This document shows positions 18,593-27,630 of a stretch of DNA of 64,000 bases, one piece after another. This DNA is from JALORV01 sp035429725 (GTDB taxonomy: Bacteria; Pseudomonadota; Gammaproteobacteria; Burkholderiales; Burkholderiaceae_F): positions 1-64,000 of the forward strand of contig DAOMFI010000003.1 of the NCBI GenBank assembly GCA_035429725.1, read 5' to 3'. The notes beneath the pieces are model-generated. The model was not told the origin of the DNA and searched no databases. It saw nothing but the letters and a program-made list of their open reading frames with translations. The position numbers were made by a program, and so were the translations under genes. Position 1 is the stretch's first letter; each line of letters starts with the position of its first letter.

Positions 18593-21193
18593 ATGCCGCC
18601 GACTTCCACCCCTCCATCACGGCCGCCTCTCGCGTGGCACGCGCTGCCAATCGAACAGGTCTGGACGCGGCTGGAGAGCACGCCGCGCGGCCTGACCGAA
18701 AGCGATGCCGCCGCCCGCCTGCTGCGCGATGGCCCCAATCTTCTGCCCGAAGCCGCGCGCGTCAGTGCAGTGGCAATGTTCGCACGGCAGTTTGCAGACT
18801 TCATGATCGGCGTCCTGATCGTGGCCGCCATCGTCGCGGCCGCCATCGGGGAGCCGGTCGAAGCCGCCGCAATCCTTGCGATCGTCGTGCTCAATGCGAT
18901 CCTCGGCTTCGTCCAGGAGTGGCGCGCCGAACAGGCCATGGCCGCCCTGCGCGCCCTGTCCGCCCCACGGGCCCACGTGATTCGCGCCGGCGCACGACGC
19001 GAAGTTCCCGCCTCTGACCTGGTGGCGGGTGACCTGGTCTGGCTGGAACCCGGCCTACGCATCCCGGCCGATCTGCGGCTGGTCGAGGGTGCGGCACTGC
19101 GTCTCGAGGAAGCGGCCCTGACCGGCGAATCCGTGCCGGCCGATAAGGATCCGCGTGCACAACTCTCAGACGACACCACACTCGCGGACCGCCGCACGAT
19201 GGCGTATTCCGGCACGATGGTGACCGCAGGTCGCGGCACCGGCATTGTCGTGGCGACCGGCGCGCGCACGGAACTCGGCCACATCGCACGCCTGGTCGAA
19301 TCTGCGGGCGAGCAGCGTACGCCGCTGCAGGATCGCCTGACCCGCTTCGGCCGACGGCTCGCGCTCATCGTGCTCGCGATCTGCGCGGTGATCTTTGCCA
19401 GCGGCGTTGCGCGCGGTGAGCCCGCTGCCCTGATGTTCCTGACCGCCATCAGTCTGGCCGTCGCGGCGATCCCCGAAGCCCTGCCGGCCGTCGTTTCGAT
19501 CGCGCTCGCGTTCGGCGCGCGCCGGATGTCGCATGAGCGGGCGCTCGTCCGCCGCCTGCCCTGCGTCGAGTCGCTCGGATCGGTGACGGTGATCTGCAGC
19601 GACAAGACCGGCACGCTGACCGAAAACCGCCTGCACGTCGAACGCATCGAACTCGTGCGGGAGTCCGGCCGTGAGCACGCGCTGCAGGTCCTGGCACTCA
19701 ACAGCGATGCCTCACGCAGCGCCGAGGGCCGCTGGATCGGCGATCCGACGGAAACCGCGCTGGTCGAAGCCGCGGAACAGGCCGGACTGGACGTCGATGC
19801 CGTGCGTGCGGCCCGGCCCCGGCTCGCCGAGCGGCCCTTTGACTCGATCACCAAGCGCATGGCGACACTGCACGGCGCCGACGATGGCACGGCGGTACTG
19901 ACGGTCAAGGGGGCACCGGAGGCGGTGCTGCCCTGTTGCACCAACATCGACCCGCAGCAGTGGCACGCACGCGCGGAAGCACTGGCCGCTGAAGGCCAGC
20001 GTGTGCTCGCGCTGGCCGCGCGTGCCGCACGCAGGAACGAATCGATAGAAGAGTTCGATCGCGACCTCGAACTGCTCGCGCTGATCGGGCTCATCGACCC
20101 GGCGCGACCCGAGGCGCGGACCGCCGTCTCGGAGTGCATGGGCGCGGGCATCGTCCCGGTGATGATCACCGGCGATCATCCCGCCACCGCGCTCGCAATC
20201 GCGCGTTCGCTCGGCATGGTCGAGCCAACCGCGCAGGCGATGACCGGCCCGGAACTCGCGCGCATCGAAATTGGAGCGTTGCCGGAGCGCGTCCACCATG
20301 TGCAGGTCTACGCACGCGTCGATCCCGCGCAGAAGATCCGCATCGTCGAGGCGCTGCAGTCGCGCGGCGAGTGCGTGGCGATGACGGGCGACGGCGTCAA
20401 CGACGCACCGGCGCTGCGACGTGCCGACATTGGCGTATCGATGGGCCGCGGCGGAACCGACGTCGCGCGCGAGGCCTCGGATCTGGTGCTGCTGGACGAC
20501 AACTTTGCGACGATCGTCGCAGCGGTGCGGGAGGGCCGCCGCATCTACGACAACATCCGCAAGTTCGTGCGCTTCGTCATGGCCGGTAACGCCGGCGAGA
20601 TCTGGACCATTTTCCTCGCCCCGTTCCTCGGGCTGCCCATTCCGCTGACGCCGATCCAGATCCTGTGGGTGAACTTCGTCACGGACGGCCTGCCGGGCCT
20701 GGCACTGGCCAGCGAGCCCGCCGAGCCCGACGTCATGCGCCGTCCGCCGCGGCCGCGCAACGAGTCGATCTTTGCGCACGGCGTCTGGCAGCACATCGTC
20801 TGGGCCGGACTGCTGATCGGCGGCGTCAGCCTTTACGCCTGCTACTGGGCGCTTGCCCATGACGAGCACGCACAGACGATGACTTTCACGGTCCTGACCT
20901 TTGCGCAGCTGGCGCACGTCATGGCCATTCGCTCGGAGCGCGAAAGCCTGTTCACCATCGGCGTCGCGAGCAACCGCCTGCTGCTGCTGGCCGTGGCGAT
21001 AAGCGTCGCGCTGCACCTGCTGCTCATCTACGTGCCGGCGCTGCAGGCGGTGTTCGGAACAGAAGCCTTGTCTGCACCCGCCTTCGCCATCGCCTGCGGG
21101 CTGGCAGCGCTGGTGTTCGTGGGAGTCGAGATTGAGAAGTGGGCGATCCGCCACGGCTGGCTGTATCGGGTTCGCGGCAGCGCACCGGCCTGA
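18593..21193 (+). CDS. P-type cation ATPase, SERCA/PMR1-like (probable Ca2+ pump)
   Basis: 866 residues. Actuator TGES, phosphorylation site DKTGTLT with Asp337, MITGDHP and TGDGVNDAPAL hinge motifs. The ion-binding residues can be read: PEALP in M4, NAGE in M5 and NFVTDG in M6, matching the Ca2+ ligands of SERCA (Glu in M4, Asn/Glu in M5, Asn/Asp in M6). This favours Ca2+ (or Mn2+) over Mg2+ or K+. The N-terminal cation-ATPase domain is present. ATG at 18593; an upstream TTG at 18569 is less likely. Complete, no frame break. Confidence 0.92.
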   Translation: MPPTSTPPSRPPLAWHALPIEQVWTRLESTPRGLTESDAAARLLRDGPNLLPEAARVSAVAMFARQFADFMIGVLIVAAIVAAAIGEPVEAAAILAIVVLNAILGFVQEWRAEQAMAALRALSAPRAHVIRAGARREVPASDLVAGDLVWLEPGLRIPADLRLVEGAALRLEEAALTGESVPADKDPRAQLSDDTTLADRRTMAYSGTMVTAGRGTGIVVATGARTELGHIARLVESAGEQRTPLQDRLTRFGRRLALIVLAICAVIFASGVARGEPAALMFLTAISLAVAAIPEALPAVVSIALAFGARRMSHERALVRRLPCVESLGSVTVICSDKTGTLTENRLHVERIELVRESGREHALQVLALNSDASRSAEGRWIGDPTETALVEAAEQAGLDVDAVRAARPRLAERPFDSITKRMATLHGADDGTAVLTVKGAPEAVLPCCTNIDPQQWHARAEALAAEGQRVLALAARAARRNESIEEFDRDLELLALIGLIDPARPEARTAVSECMGAGIVPVMITGDHPATALAIARSLGMVEPTAQAMTGPELARIEIGALPERVHHVQVYARVDPAQKIRIVEALQSRGECVAMTGDGVNDAPALRRADIGVSMGRGGTDVAREASDLVLLDDNFATIVAAVREGRRIYDNIRKFVRFVMAGNAGEIWTIFLAPFLGLPIPLTPIQILWVNFVTDGLPGLALASEPAEPDVMRRPPRPRNESIFAHGVWQHIVWAGLLIGGVSLYACYWALAHDEHAQTMTFTVLTFAQLAHVMAIRSERESLFTIGVASNRLLLLAVAISVALHLLLIYVPALQAVFGTEALSAPAFAIACGLAALVFVGVEIEKWAIRHGWLYRVRGSAPA

Positions 21194-21237
21194 CGGGACA
21201 CACGAAGCGGCCGCGCTTGGCTCCGTGCTTCGGCGCG

Positions 21238-21271
21238 TATCATCAAACGGTGCGTTGAACCGAATTCAACG
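21238..21271 (+). promoter_or_regulatory. Putative promoter and operator of the Rieske oxygenase gene
   Basis: TATCAT (21238-21243) is a reasonable -10. Just downstream, CGTTGAA (21253-21259) and TTCAACG (21265-21271) form a perfect 7-bp inverted repeat with a 5-bp centre, placed where a repressor would block transcription. No regulator gene is adjacent. Confidence 0.35.
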
Positions 21272-21284
21272 TCACTCTCACGTC

Positions 21285-22415
21285 ATGAACGCACCGGTCT
21301 CCATTTCCCGTCGCTCCAACCTCGATGCCGCGCTGCTGGCGCGCATGGCGCCGCTGCCGATTGCCTCGTACTTCGACGCCAAATGGTTCGAGCGCGAGAT
21401 GCTGCTGCTGTTCAATCGCGGCCCGGGCTATGTCGGCAGCCGCATGATGGTGCCGGAGGTCGGCGACACGATGACCCTGCCGTGGACCGACCACGGCAAG
21501 GTGCTGGTGCACGGGCCCCGCGGGGTGAACCTGCTGTCGAACACCTGCCGTCACCGCCAGGGCTTGCTGCTCGAAGGCCGCGGGCACCACGAGAACATCG
21601 TTTGCCCGTTGCACCGCTGGACCTACGACCTCGAGGGCAAGCTGCTCGGAGCGCCCGACTTCGATGTCACGCCCGAGTGCTCGCTGCCGCGCACTCCCCT
21701 GCAGGAGTGGCAGGGGCTGCTGTTCGCCGGGCCGCGCAACCCGGCGGCCGACCTGGCGGACTTCCCGCTCGCGGCCGACTACGACTACTCGAGCCTGGTG
21801 TTCGACAAGGTCATCGTCGACGAGTGTCCCTTCAACTGGAAGACCTTCCTCGAGATCTTCCTCGAGCTCTATCACGTCGAAGCCATGCATCCCGGCCTGC
21901 AGAAGTGGGTCGACGCCGGCAACTACGAGTGGGGCTTCGGGGACCGCTGGAGCTACCAGATCCTCGGCATCAAGGACGAGCTGAAGTCACAGGTTTCGCC
22001 CAACTACCAGCGCTATCGCGACGCCATCCTCGCTTATTCAGGCGGCAAGTTGCCGAAGTACGGCACCGTGTGGTCGATTTTGTATCCGAACGTGATGCTG
22101 GAGTGGTATCCGTACTGTCTCGTCGTCAGCACGTTGATTCCGCGCTCGCCCGATCACACGACCAACATCGTCGAGTTCTACTACCCCGAGGAAGTGCAGG
22201 CCTTCGAGCGACAGATCGTCGAGTCGCACCAGGCCGCCTATGCCGAGTCCGCTGCCGAGGATGCCGACATCTGCGGCCGCCTGCACCGCGGCCGGCGCGC
22301 GCTGTGGCTTGCGGGCGAAGACGATGAAGGTCCGTATCACACGCCGCACGAGGACGGCATGATCCACCTGCACGACTGGATCCGCCGCGAGATGGGGCAG
22401 CGGCGCACAACCTAG
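21285..22415 (+). CDS. Rieske non-heme iron oxygenase, alpha subunit
   Basis: 376 residues. Rieske [2Fe-2S] ligands Cys88-x-His90 and Cys107-x2-His110; mononuclear Fe ligands His197 and His202 in ELYHVEAMHP. This resembles ring-hydroxylating or choline-monooxygenase-type oxygenases. No reductase, ferredoxin or beta subunit is nearby, so the electron donor must be encoded elsewhere. The ATG at 21285 follows an operator-like palindrome; earlier in-frame codons lie within the ATPase gene. Substrate unknown. Confidence 0.88.
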   Translation: MNAPVSISRRSNLDAALLARMAPLPIASYFDAKWFEREMLLLFNRGPGYVGSRMMVPEVGDTMTLPWTDHGKVLVHGPRGVNLLSNTCRHRQGLLLEGRGHHENIVCPLHRWTYDLEGKLLGAPDFDVTPECSLPRTPLQEWQGLLFAGPRNPAADLADFPLAADYDYSSLVFDKVIVDECPFNWKTFLEIFLELYHVEAMHPGLQKWVDAGNYEWGFGDRWSYQILGIKDELKSQVSPNYQRYRDAILAYSGGKLPKYGTVWSILYPNVMLEWYPYCLVVSTLIPRSPDHTTNIVEFYYPEEVQAFERQIVESHQAAYAESAAEDADICGRLHRGRRALWLAGEDDEGPYHTPHEDGMIHLHDWIRREMGQRRTT

Positions 22416-22533
22416 GGTCCCTTTGCGGGGCACTGCGGCCGCGTTGGCGCGCACCGATCGAATTCGCCGGATCGGCGCGACACCGAACGCGGACGGTGAA
22501 CGCCGACATCAGAGCGCGGGCGGGACATGCGCG

Positions 22534-22555
22534 CTGCCGGCGGCGAAGCCGGCAG
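22534..22555 (+). terminator. 8-bp hairpin after the Rieske oxygenase gene
   Basis: CTGCCGGC (22534-22541) pairs with GCCGGCAG (22548-22555), loop of 6. It lies 118 bp past the stop, between two convergent genes; no T-run, so termination is only suggested. Confidence 0.35.
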
Positions 22556-22581
22556 GATGGTTCTCGAACAGCCCTGAGCGG

Positions 22582-22734
22582 CTAGGAAGAAATCCAGGTC
22601 ACGGCGCCGATCATCAGGAACCAGAAGAGCGCGCCCAGCAGCGATGCGTTGACCATGCCGCGCGTGGCGTCATGAATCGCGATCGGCTGTCCGTCCTGTG
22701 ACTCCTGGTACGACGCTGAGGAACGTGTGGACAT
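22582..22734 (-). CDS. Small 50-residue single-helix membrane protein
   Basis: ATG at 22734 has GAGGGTG just upstream. A polar N-terminal half (STRSSASYQESQDGQPIAIHDATRG) precedes one hydrophobic helix MVNASLLGALFWFLMIGAVTWISS. No family recognised. Runs the same way as the VIT gene upstream, 206 bp apart. Confidence 0.55.
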   Translation of the reverse strand: MSTRSSASYQESQDGQPIAIHDATRGMVNASLLGALFWFLMIGAVTWISS

Positions 22735-22940
22735 CGTCACCCTCGTCCCGTTGGGGAGGAAGCAATGACTCCAGACTGACGCACCGGCGCCGCCTGTGAC
22801 CGGCTGAAAAGTCGCCTCATTCCGACCCAATTGCCGACCCCGCCGTGCCTCGCCTTGCGCACCGCTCCGGTCAGTGTTCACCCACCTTCACTACAGAGCA
22901 GCGTCGGCAAGGAAGCGAGCGCGTTCCAGACGCCGGAGGC

Positions 22941-23639
22941 TCAGGTCACCGCCGTTCCGAACAGGGCGCCGATGCCCGCGGTGATCGCCATGGCCAGCGC
23001 ACCCCAGAAGGCAACCCGCCACGCCCCTTTGGCGGCCGAAGCACCGCCCGTACGCGCGGCCACGGCTCCCAGCGCGGCGAGGAACGCCAGTGAGCTGCCG
23101 GCGACAGCAAAGGACAGCGCTTCGCGCGGCACGGCAAGGACGACGCCCAGCGGCAGCAGCGCTCCGGCAGTGAAGCTAGCCGCCGAGGCCAGCGCCGCCT
23201 GTATCGGTCGCGCGCTCAGAGCTTCGGAGATCCCGAGCTCATCCCGTGCGTGTGCACCCAGCGCATCGTGGGCCATCAGTTGCGTGGCGACTTGATCTGC
23301 CAGCGGCGGGGTAAGGCCGCGCTTGACATAGATGCCGGCAAGCTCGCGATGCTCGGCTTCGGCGTCGGCCGCGAGCTCGCTGCGTTCGCGCGCCAGATCA
23401 GCCGCTTCCGTATCGGACTGCGACCGGACCGAGACGTACTCGCCGGCCGCCATCGACATGGCGCCTGCGACCAGGCCGGCGACGCCTGCAATCAGGATGT
23501 CACTGCGGGGGGCGCTGGCCGCCGCAACGCCAAGCACCAGGCTGGCCGTGGAGACGATCCCGTCGTTGGCTCCGAGTACCGACGCGCGGAGCCAGCCTAT
23601 GCGATCGGTTCGATGGCGTTCTCGATGACTTCGAGGCAT
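22941..23639 (-). CDS. VIT1/CCC1 family membrane transporter (Fe2+/Mn2+)
   Basis: 232 residues. The signature GANDGIVSTASLVLGVAAA opens the first helix pair, followed by GAMSMAAGEYVSVRSQSD, both conserved in VIT/CCC1 proteins. Then a charged helical loop with many Glu (metal-binding domain) and three more helices. Known members move Fe2+ or Mn2+ out of the cytosol. The ATG at 23639 gives a short N-terminus; a frame to 23687 is open. Near two hemerythrins, consistent with an iron/oxygen theme. Confidence 0.88.
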   Translation of the reverse strand: MPRSHRERHRTDRIGWLRASVLGANDGIVSTASLVLGVAAASAPRSDILIAGVAGLVAGAMSMAAGEYVSVRSQSDTEAADLARERSELAADAEAEHRELAGIYVKRGLTPPLADQVATQLMAHDALGAHARDELGISEALSARPIQAALASAASFTAGALLPLGVVLAVPREALSFAVAGSSLAFLAALGAVAARTGGASAAKGAWRVAFWGALAMAITAGIGALFGTAVT

Positions 23640-23859
23640 GTGTGACCTGCGGATGCTGGTGGAGTTGGGCGTTGCAATGTGCATCATCGATCAACGCGAC
23701 CCATTTTGTACGACGACCAATCAAGGAAAGGGCCGCCGCCGCGTCTTGCACGTTCCGCGGGGCCGGCCAGGCGGTGCGGGGCAGGTCGGTGCGATCGGTC
23801 AGCAGTACGCTTATGCTTTCTCATCCGGATGAGTCGTGCCGCCTGCAGATTCAGGAACC

Positions 23860-24120
23860 ATGGAAAACGCCACGAACGAACCGACGGCCTTGCCGCCCTT
23901 GCCCGATCGCCTTTCGACCGACCCGCGGAGTCCTTATCACGTTGCGACGGTGCTCGAACATGACATCGGCATACGCTTCAATGACAAGGAGCGGCGGGAC
24001 GTCGAGGAATACTGCATCAGCGAAGGCTGGGTCAAAGTCGCTGCCGGCAAGACGCTGGACCGCAGAGGTCAGCCGTTGCTGATCAAGCTGAAGGGCAAGG
24101 TCGAGGCGTTCTATCGTTGA
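23860..24120 (+). CDS. DUF3297 family protein
   Basis: 86 residues. The sequence DRLSTDPRSPYHV, IGIRFNDKERRDVEEYCISEGWVKVAAGK and LLIKLKGKVEAFY matches the DUF3297 family from end to end; that family has about 80 residues and unknown function. Start ATG at 23860, preceded by AGGAACC. Convergent with the hemerythrin genes. Confidence 0.88.
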   Translation: MENATNEPTALPPLPDRLSTDPRSPYHVATVLEHDIGIRFNDKERRDVEEYCISEGWVKVAAGKTLDRRGQPLLIKLKGKVEAFYR

Positions 24121-24199
24121 AGGCCGCGCCGCAGCGAGCGGCCCGGCATGATCGAGCGGCCGCGGGGAAGGCGGCGCATTGCCCTGCAGAGATGCGCGT

Positions 24200-24622
24200 T
24201 CAGAACGTCGGGTTCGTGGCGATGCGAGCCTCGCGCGGTGCGTTGAGCCAGGCGGCGAGCGCGGCATCCATGCTGCCCGCGTGCAGTTCGAACCACTCGA
24301 ACACGGCTTCCGGCAGCCGTTCAGCAGGCTCCTTCTCTCCGAGCGCATAACGCCTGCGCACCTCGGCGACGACTTCCAGCACCGACGCGTGCTCGCGCGC
24401 GTGACATCCGCCAGGCGGGAAGGCGCTTTCCGACATCAGCAACTCTTCGTGCTGGAAGTGCCTTTCCAGGTGCTCGTGCAGCGCAGCCAGCGCCGGGCCC
24501 GCATCCTCTCCGCGTGCAATGGCATCGGCGAGGTCGTTCAGGGCAGACTCGCATTCCTCGTGCAAGGCGTCGATCGTCGGAACGCCGACGGCGAAGCGAT
24601 GGTTCGTCGCTGCTTCGCTCAC
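24200..24622 (-). CDS. Bacteriohemerythrin-like protein, second of a tandem pair
   Basis: 140 residues. Full set of hemerythrin di-iron ligands by pattern: His in IDALHEE, HxxxE in RHFQHEE, HxxxH in CHAREH, and HxxxxD in LHAGSMD. Single-domain and cytoplasmic; family members bind or sense O2. Its ATG overlaps the stop of the preceding hemerythrin by 4 bp (24619-24622), so translation is coupled. The two paralogues differ widely in the loops. Confidence 0.9.
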   Translation of the reverse strand: MSEAATNHRFAVGVPTIDALHEECESALNDLADAIARGEDAGPALAALHEHLERHFQHEELLMSESAFPPGGCHAREHASVLEVVAEVRRRYALGEKEPAERLPEAVFEWFELHAGSMDAALAAWLNAPREARIATNPTF

Positions 24623-25011
24623 ATCGCTTCGCCGCGCAGGAAAGCCGCCAGTTCCGCGTCCTCGGACGAGGCGTGGATCGCGAACCAGTTCATCAAGTCG
24701 GCGGAGTAACGTCGCACGGATTCGACATCGCCCGCATCGAACCGGCGGCGTGCCTCGGAGACCGAATCCAGCAGATGCTCGTGGGCGCGCTTGTGGCGCG
24801 CATAGTGTGCGTAGCTTTCCTGCAGCATGAACTGCTCTTCGGTATCGCAGTGGCGCAGCAGATGCTCGTGCAGCGCCAGCAGATGCGCACCGTAGTCCGC
24901 CTCCGCCGGGTCGTTGAGCGCCTCCAGAATCGACTCGAACTCCCGGTGCAGGTCGTCGATCGGCTTGAAACCGACCAGGATCGGCTTGTGGGTGACGACG
25001 GCTGCACTCAT
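24619..25011 (-). CDS. Bacteriohemerythrin-like protein, first of a tandem pair
   Basis: 130 residues. Di-iron ligands present: His in IDDLHRE, HxxxE in RHCDTEE, HxxxH in RHKRAH, HxxxxD in IHASSED. No signal peptide. Overlaps the next hemerythrin by ATGA. Probably O2 binding or storage, or O2/iron sensing; not decided by sequence. Confidence 0.9.
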   Translation of the reverse strand: MSAAVVTHKPILVGFKPIDDLHREFESILEALNDPAEADYGAHLLALHEHLLRHCDTEEQFMLQESYAHYARHKRAHEHLLDSVSEARRRFDAGDVESVRRYSADLMNWFAIHASSEDAELAAFLRGEAM

Positions 25012-25119
25012 GACCTGCCCCTTGGCAACAATGGACCTCCAGAGAAGCTACGGGCTCGCGCGCCGCGCCGGTTGACGCAACGCAAGCGCCGGCTCCGCGA
25101 ACGTGGTCGGGCCACCAGT

Positions 25120-25152
25120 AAAAAGGCCCGGCACATGTCGATGTGTCGGGCC
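25120..25152 (-). terminator. Rho-independent terminator of the universal stress protein gene
   Basis: On the minus strand an 11-bp stem (25125-25135 with 25142-25152, one G-U pair), loop of 6, is followed by five T. It lies 50 bp beyond the stop at 25203. Confidence 0.85.
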
Positions 25153-25202
25153 TCGCGGCGACGGATCGCCGTGGGTGGCGGACGTATCCGCCGGAAACCG
25201 TT

Positions 25203-25637
25203 CTACCGGTACACCATGACCGGAATTGACGAATGAGTCAAGACTTTTTGTGTTTCACTGCCCAGCAACACGGCGCTCAGCCCCTTGCGCCCGTGGGATG
25301 CCATGAAAATGACGTCGCAGCCGGTTGATCTGGCGGTGTCGATGATGGCCTCGTACGGCGAGAAGGACTTCACCGTCACGGTTTCTACCGGGATCCCGGC
25401 GCGGGCAGCGGCGTCGGCGACCTTGCCCAGCCGTTCGGCCGCCGCCTTGAGCATGCGCTGCTCGTAGTCATCAAGGGTTTCCGGCCGGTACTCGGACAGA
25501 TTGGAATATGAATACGGCTCGATGACCGTGACGCCGACGACGCTCGCGCCGAGCGCCTTGGCGAATTCGAGTCCACCTTCGATGGCCTTGCCCGACAATT
25601 CGGTTCCGTCGGTCGGCAGCAGGATCTTCTTGAACAT
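25203..25637 (-). CDS. Universal stress protein, UspA family
   Basis: 144 residues, single Usp domain. Starts MFKKILLPTDGTELSGKA and ends with the ATP-binding signature MASHGRKGLSAVLLGSETQKVLTHSSIPVMVY (G-2x-G-9x-G-S pattern). Cytoplasmic. ATG at 25637 chosen by family alignment, with GGAG 11 bases upstream; a start 8 codons earlier is possible. Ends with a strong terminator. Confidence 0.93.
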   Translation of the reverse strand: MFKKILLPTDGTELSGKAIEGGLEFAKALGASVVGVTVIEPYSYSNLSEYRPETLDDYEQRMLKAAAERLGKVADAAARAGIPVETVTVKSFSPYEAIIDTARSTGCDVIFMASHGRKGLSAVLLGSETQKVLTHSSIPVMVYR

Positions 25638-25698
25638 TTCAGACAGAACTCCTTGCTTCAAAGACTAGGCGCGGACGCGCTCGGCTCGTTGACAGGAG

Positions 25699-26505
25699 TC
25701 AAGCGCCTCGGTCGCCGCGTGCCACCAATTGGTTAAGCGCGACCGCAGCCGCCACCAGGCCCATCGTGGCGGTCACGGTAACGCTCGAACCGTAACCTGC
25801 GCACGACAATCCAGTGACAAGCTCGCCATTGTGCGCCACGCAATCGGCGCTCGGCAGCCGCACCGGCTCGTCCGAATAGATCGCGATCACGCCAAACGCG
25901 ATGCGCCGCGCGCCTTCGTCGCGCGGAAACCCATGGTCGCGTCGCAGCCTCTGCCTGACTTTGGCAAGCAGGGGATCGCCGGCGATGGTCCCCAGATCGC
26001 CTTGCCGGATGCGCGTCGGATCGACCCGCCCGCCCGCCGCGCCGCAGGTGACGACCGGTATGCCGGCCCGCCGTGCATGGGCGATCAAAGCCGCCTTCGC
26101 ATTGACGTTGTCGATGCAGTCCAGCACCTGGTCGTAGCCCCCGATCAGCTGCCCGACGTTGTCGGCCGTGACGAAGTCGTCGATCGGACGAACATCGCAC
26201 GCCGGATTGATGGCAGTGATGCGTGCGGCCATGGCCTCCACTTTCGACTGCCCATAGCTGTCACCCAGCGCGTGAATCTGGCGGTTGGTGTTCGACTCCG
26301 CGATATGGTCCAGGTCGATCAGCGTGATGCGCCCGACAGCGGAGCGCGCGAGCGCCTCCGCAGCCCAGGAGCCGACACCGCCGATCCCGACGACAGCCAC
26401 GTGAGCCGCGCGCAGGCGCTCGGCACCGGCCTCGCCGTACAGACGTGCGACGCCACCGAAACGGCGCTCGAGGTCGGCGGAGGCGAGTACGTCGGACTCG
26501 GACAC
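25699..26505 (-). CDS. tcdA: tRNA threonylcarbamoyladenosine dehydratase TcdA (ThiF/E1-like)
   Basis: 268 residues. Nucleotide-binding VVGIGGVGSWAAEALARSAVGRITLIDLD, then NRQIHALGDSYGQSKVEAMAARI, typical of TcdA (CsdL). A Cys in GLSCAGYGSS fits the family. It uses ATP to cyclise t6A37 of tRNA to ct6A. Start GTG at 26505 (VSESDVLASADLERRFGGVARLYG); the open frame upstream runs through the 162-bp repeat element, which lies between the TerB-like gene and this one on the same strand. Confidence 0.9.
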   Translation of the reverse strand: MSESDVLASADLERRFGGVARLYGEAGAERLRAAHVAVVGIGGVGSWAAEALARSAVGRITLIDLDHIAESNTNRQIHALGDSYGQSKVEAMAARITAINPACDVRPIDDFVTADNVGQLIGGYDQVLDCIDNVNAKAALIAHARRAGIPVVTCGAAGGRVDPTRIRQGDLGTIAGDPLLAKVRQRLRRDHGFPRDEGARRIAFGVIAIYSDEPVRLPSADCVAHNGELVTGLSCAGYGSSVTVTATMGLVAAAVALNQLVARGDRGA

Positions 26506-26520
26506 GGACCGCGTCGCCCT

Positions 26521-26682
26521 AGTGACCTGGAAACGGCAATGCGGCAGTGAAAGCGACGCGCACGCGCGCCGAGCGCACGCAGCGAGCCTCGCCGAACGGC
26601 CGGTAACTGTGCGCCAGGCGAGCGAGAAGTCGATCCGCCGCGCCGACGTGCAAGGCACTTCCGACTCGGCTGTTGCAGATCA
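26521..26682 (-). repeat. Dispersed intergenic repeat element, copy A
   Basis: On the minus strand it aligns along its whole length with 34993-35168 (copy B), close to 80% identity over both ends, sharing AGTGCCTTGC, GTCGGCGCGGC, TCGCTCGCCT and CTTTCACTGCCG. Like copy B it starts at the stop of one gene and ends just before the start of the next codirectional gene. Confidence 0.7.
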
Positions 26683-27630
26683 TCAGCTGCCCCGCACCGT
26701 CTGCACGATCTTCGCCACGTCGAGGTTGCGCGCGCGCTGCTGGATCTGCGGTACATACTCAGCCTGCAGCGCCTTGCCCTGCGCGAGCATTTCGGAGAAC
26801 GAGCGCTGGATCAGCTCCGCCGACATCACGCGACCCCCTGCGTAGTAGCGGCGCGCGACCTGACCGATCGCATAGGTGGTCGCGAACGAGAACATCGCCC
26901 CGGTCGCGCCACTCGCCAACGAACCGGCGAGCCCACCGGCGACTCTGCCGAAGAGCCCACCCAGGAGTTTGCGCCCGACCTGCTCCAGGTACTGACCCGT
27001 CAATCCGACTCCGAGCGTAGCCAGCAGGTCGCGGATCTGGCTCTTGTCCGCCTCGTATCCATGCGCACGCCCGATCTTGTAGACGAGCTTCATTTGCAGC
27101 GGAATGATGGCCATCGTCGCGATCGACTGCGGCAGCAGTTCCAGCGCGCCGTTCAGGATGGACGCCTGCAGGATCATCTTGTCCAGCTCCGCGTCCGCGG
27201 TCGGTACGGCCGCCACGACGGGACCGGCCTCAGGGCCGGCGGCCGGCAGCGGCATCGTCGCGAGCTCATCGGCATCGACCGCGGCGCCGACGATCGTCGG
27301 CTGATCGAGGCCCAGGCGCCGGCCGAGATCCGCCAGAAAGCGCGTTTCGGACTCGTTGCGCAGGCCGTCGGCGTCGCACACGCCGACCGCGAGTTCGTAG
27401 GCCAGGCGACGCAGTTCCGGTGACTTCACGGCCGCCACGGCGGTCTCCACCGAGGCTCGCTTCAGCAGGACATCCTGCACCAGCGCCGCCATGTTCAGCG
27501 ACGATCCCAGGGCTTCGCCGACCCGCCGCAGTTCGGCGCGCTCCTGATCTTCGTTGCGACCGTCGGCGAATGCGGCGAGCAACGCGATCGTCATGACCGC
27601 CTGCTGCTGTTCCGTATCCATCGGCTCCAC
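26683..27630 (-). CDS. TerB-like N-terminal domain fused to a glycine-rich DUF697/YcjF-like membrane segment
   Basis: 315 residues. Residues ~10-110 resemble a TerB/DjlA-like helical domain (ALLAAFADGRNEDQERAELRRVGEAL, CDADGLRNESETRFLADLGRRLGL). A linker follows, then NGALELLPQSIATMAIIPLQMKLVYKIGRAHGYE and GGLFGRVAGGLAGSLASGATGAMFSFATTYAIGQVARRYYAGG, a pattern seen in DUF697-type proteins that usually have a GTPase domain, absent here. GTG at 27630 is preferred to the ATG at 27621 because AAGGAG (plus-strand 27637-27642) lies six bases upstream of it. Function unknown; perhaps membrane stress. Confidence 0.7.
   Translation of the reverse strand: MEPMDTEQQQAVMTIALLAAFADGRNEDQERAELRRVGEALGSSLNMAALVQDVLLKRASVETAVAAVKSPELRRLAYELAVGVCDADGLRNESETRFLADLGRRLGLDQPTIVGAAVDADELATMPLPAAGPEAGPVVAAVPTADAELDKMILQASILNGALELLPQSIATMAIIPLQMKLVYKIGRAHGYEADKSQIRDLLATLGVGLTGQYLEQVGRKLLGGLFGRVAGGLAGSLASGATGAMFSFATTYAIGQVARRYYAGGRVMSAELIQRSFSEMLAQGKALQAEYVPQIQQRARNLDVAKIVQTVRGS

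Noticed and set aside
18409..20169. 586-codon frame on the - strand
   Set aside because: Antisense to the P-type ATPase; Ser/Arg-rich artefact.
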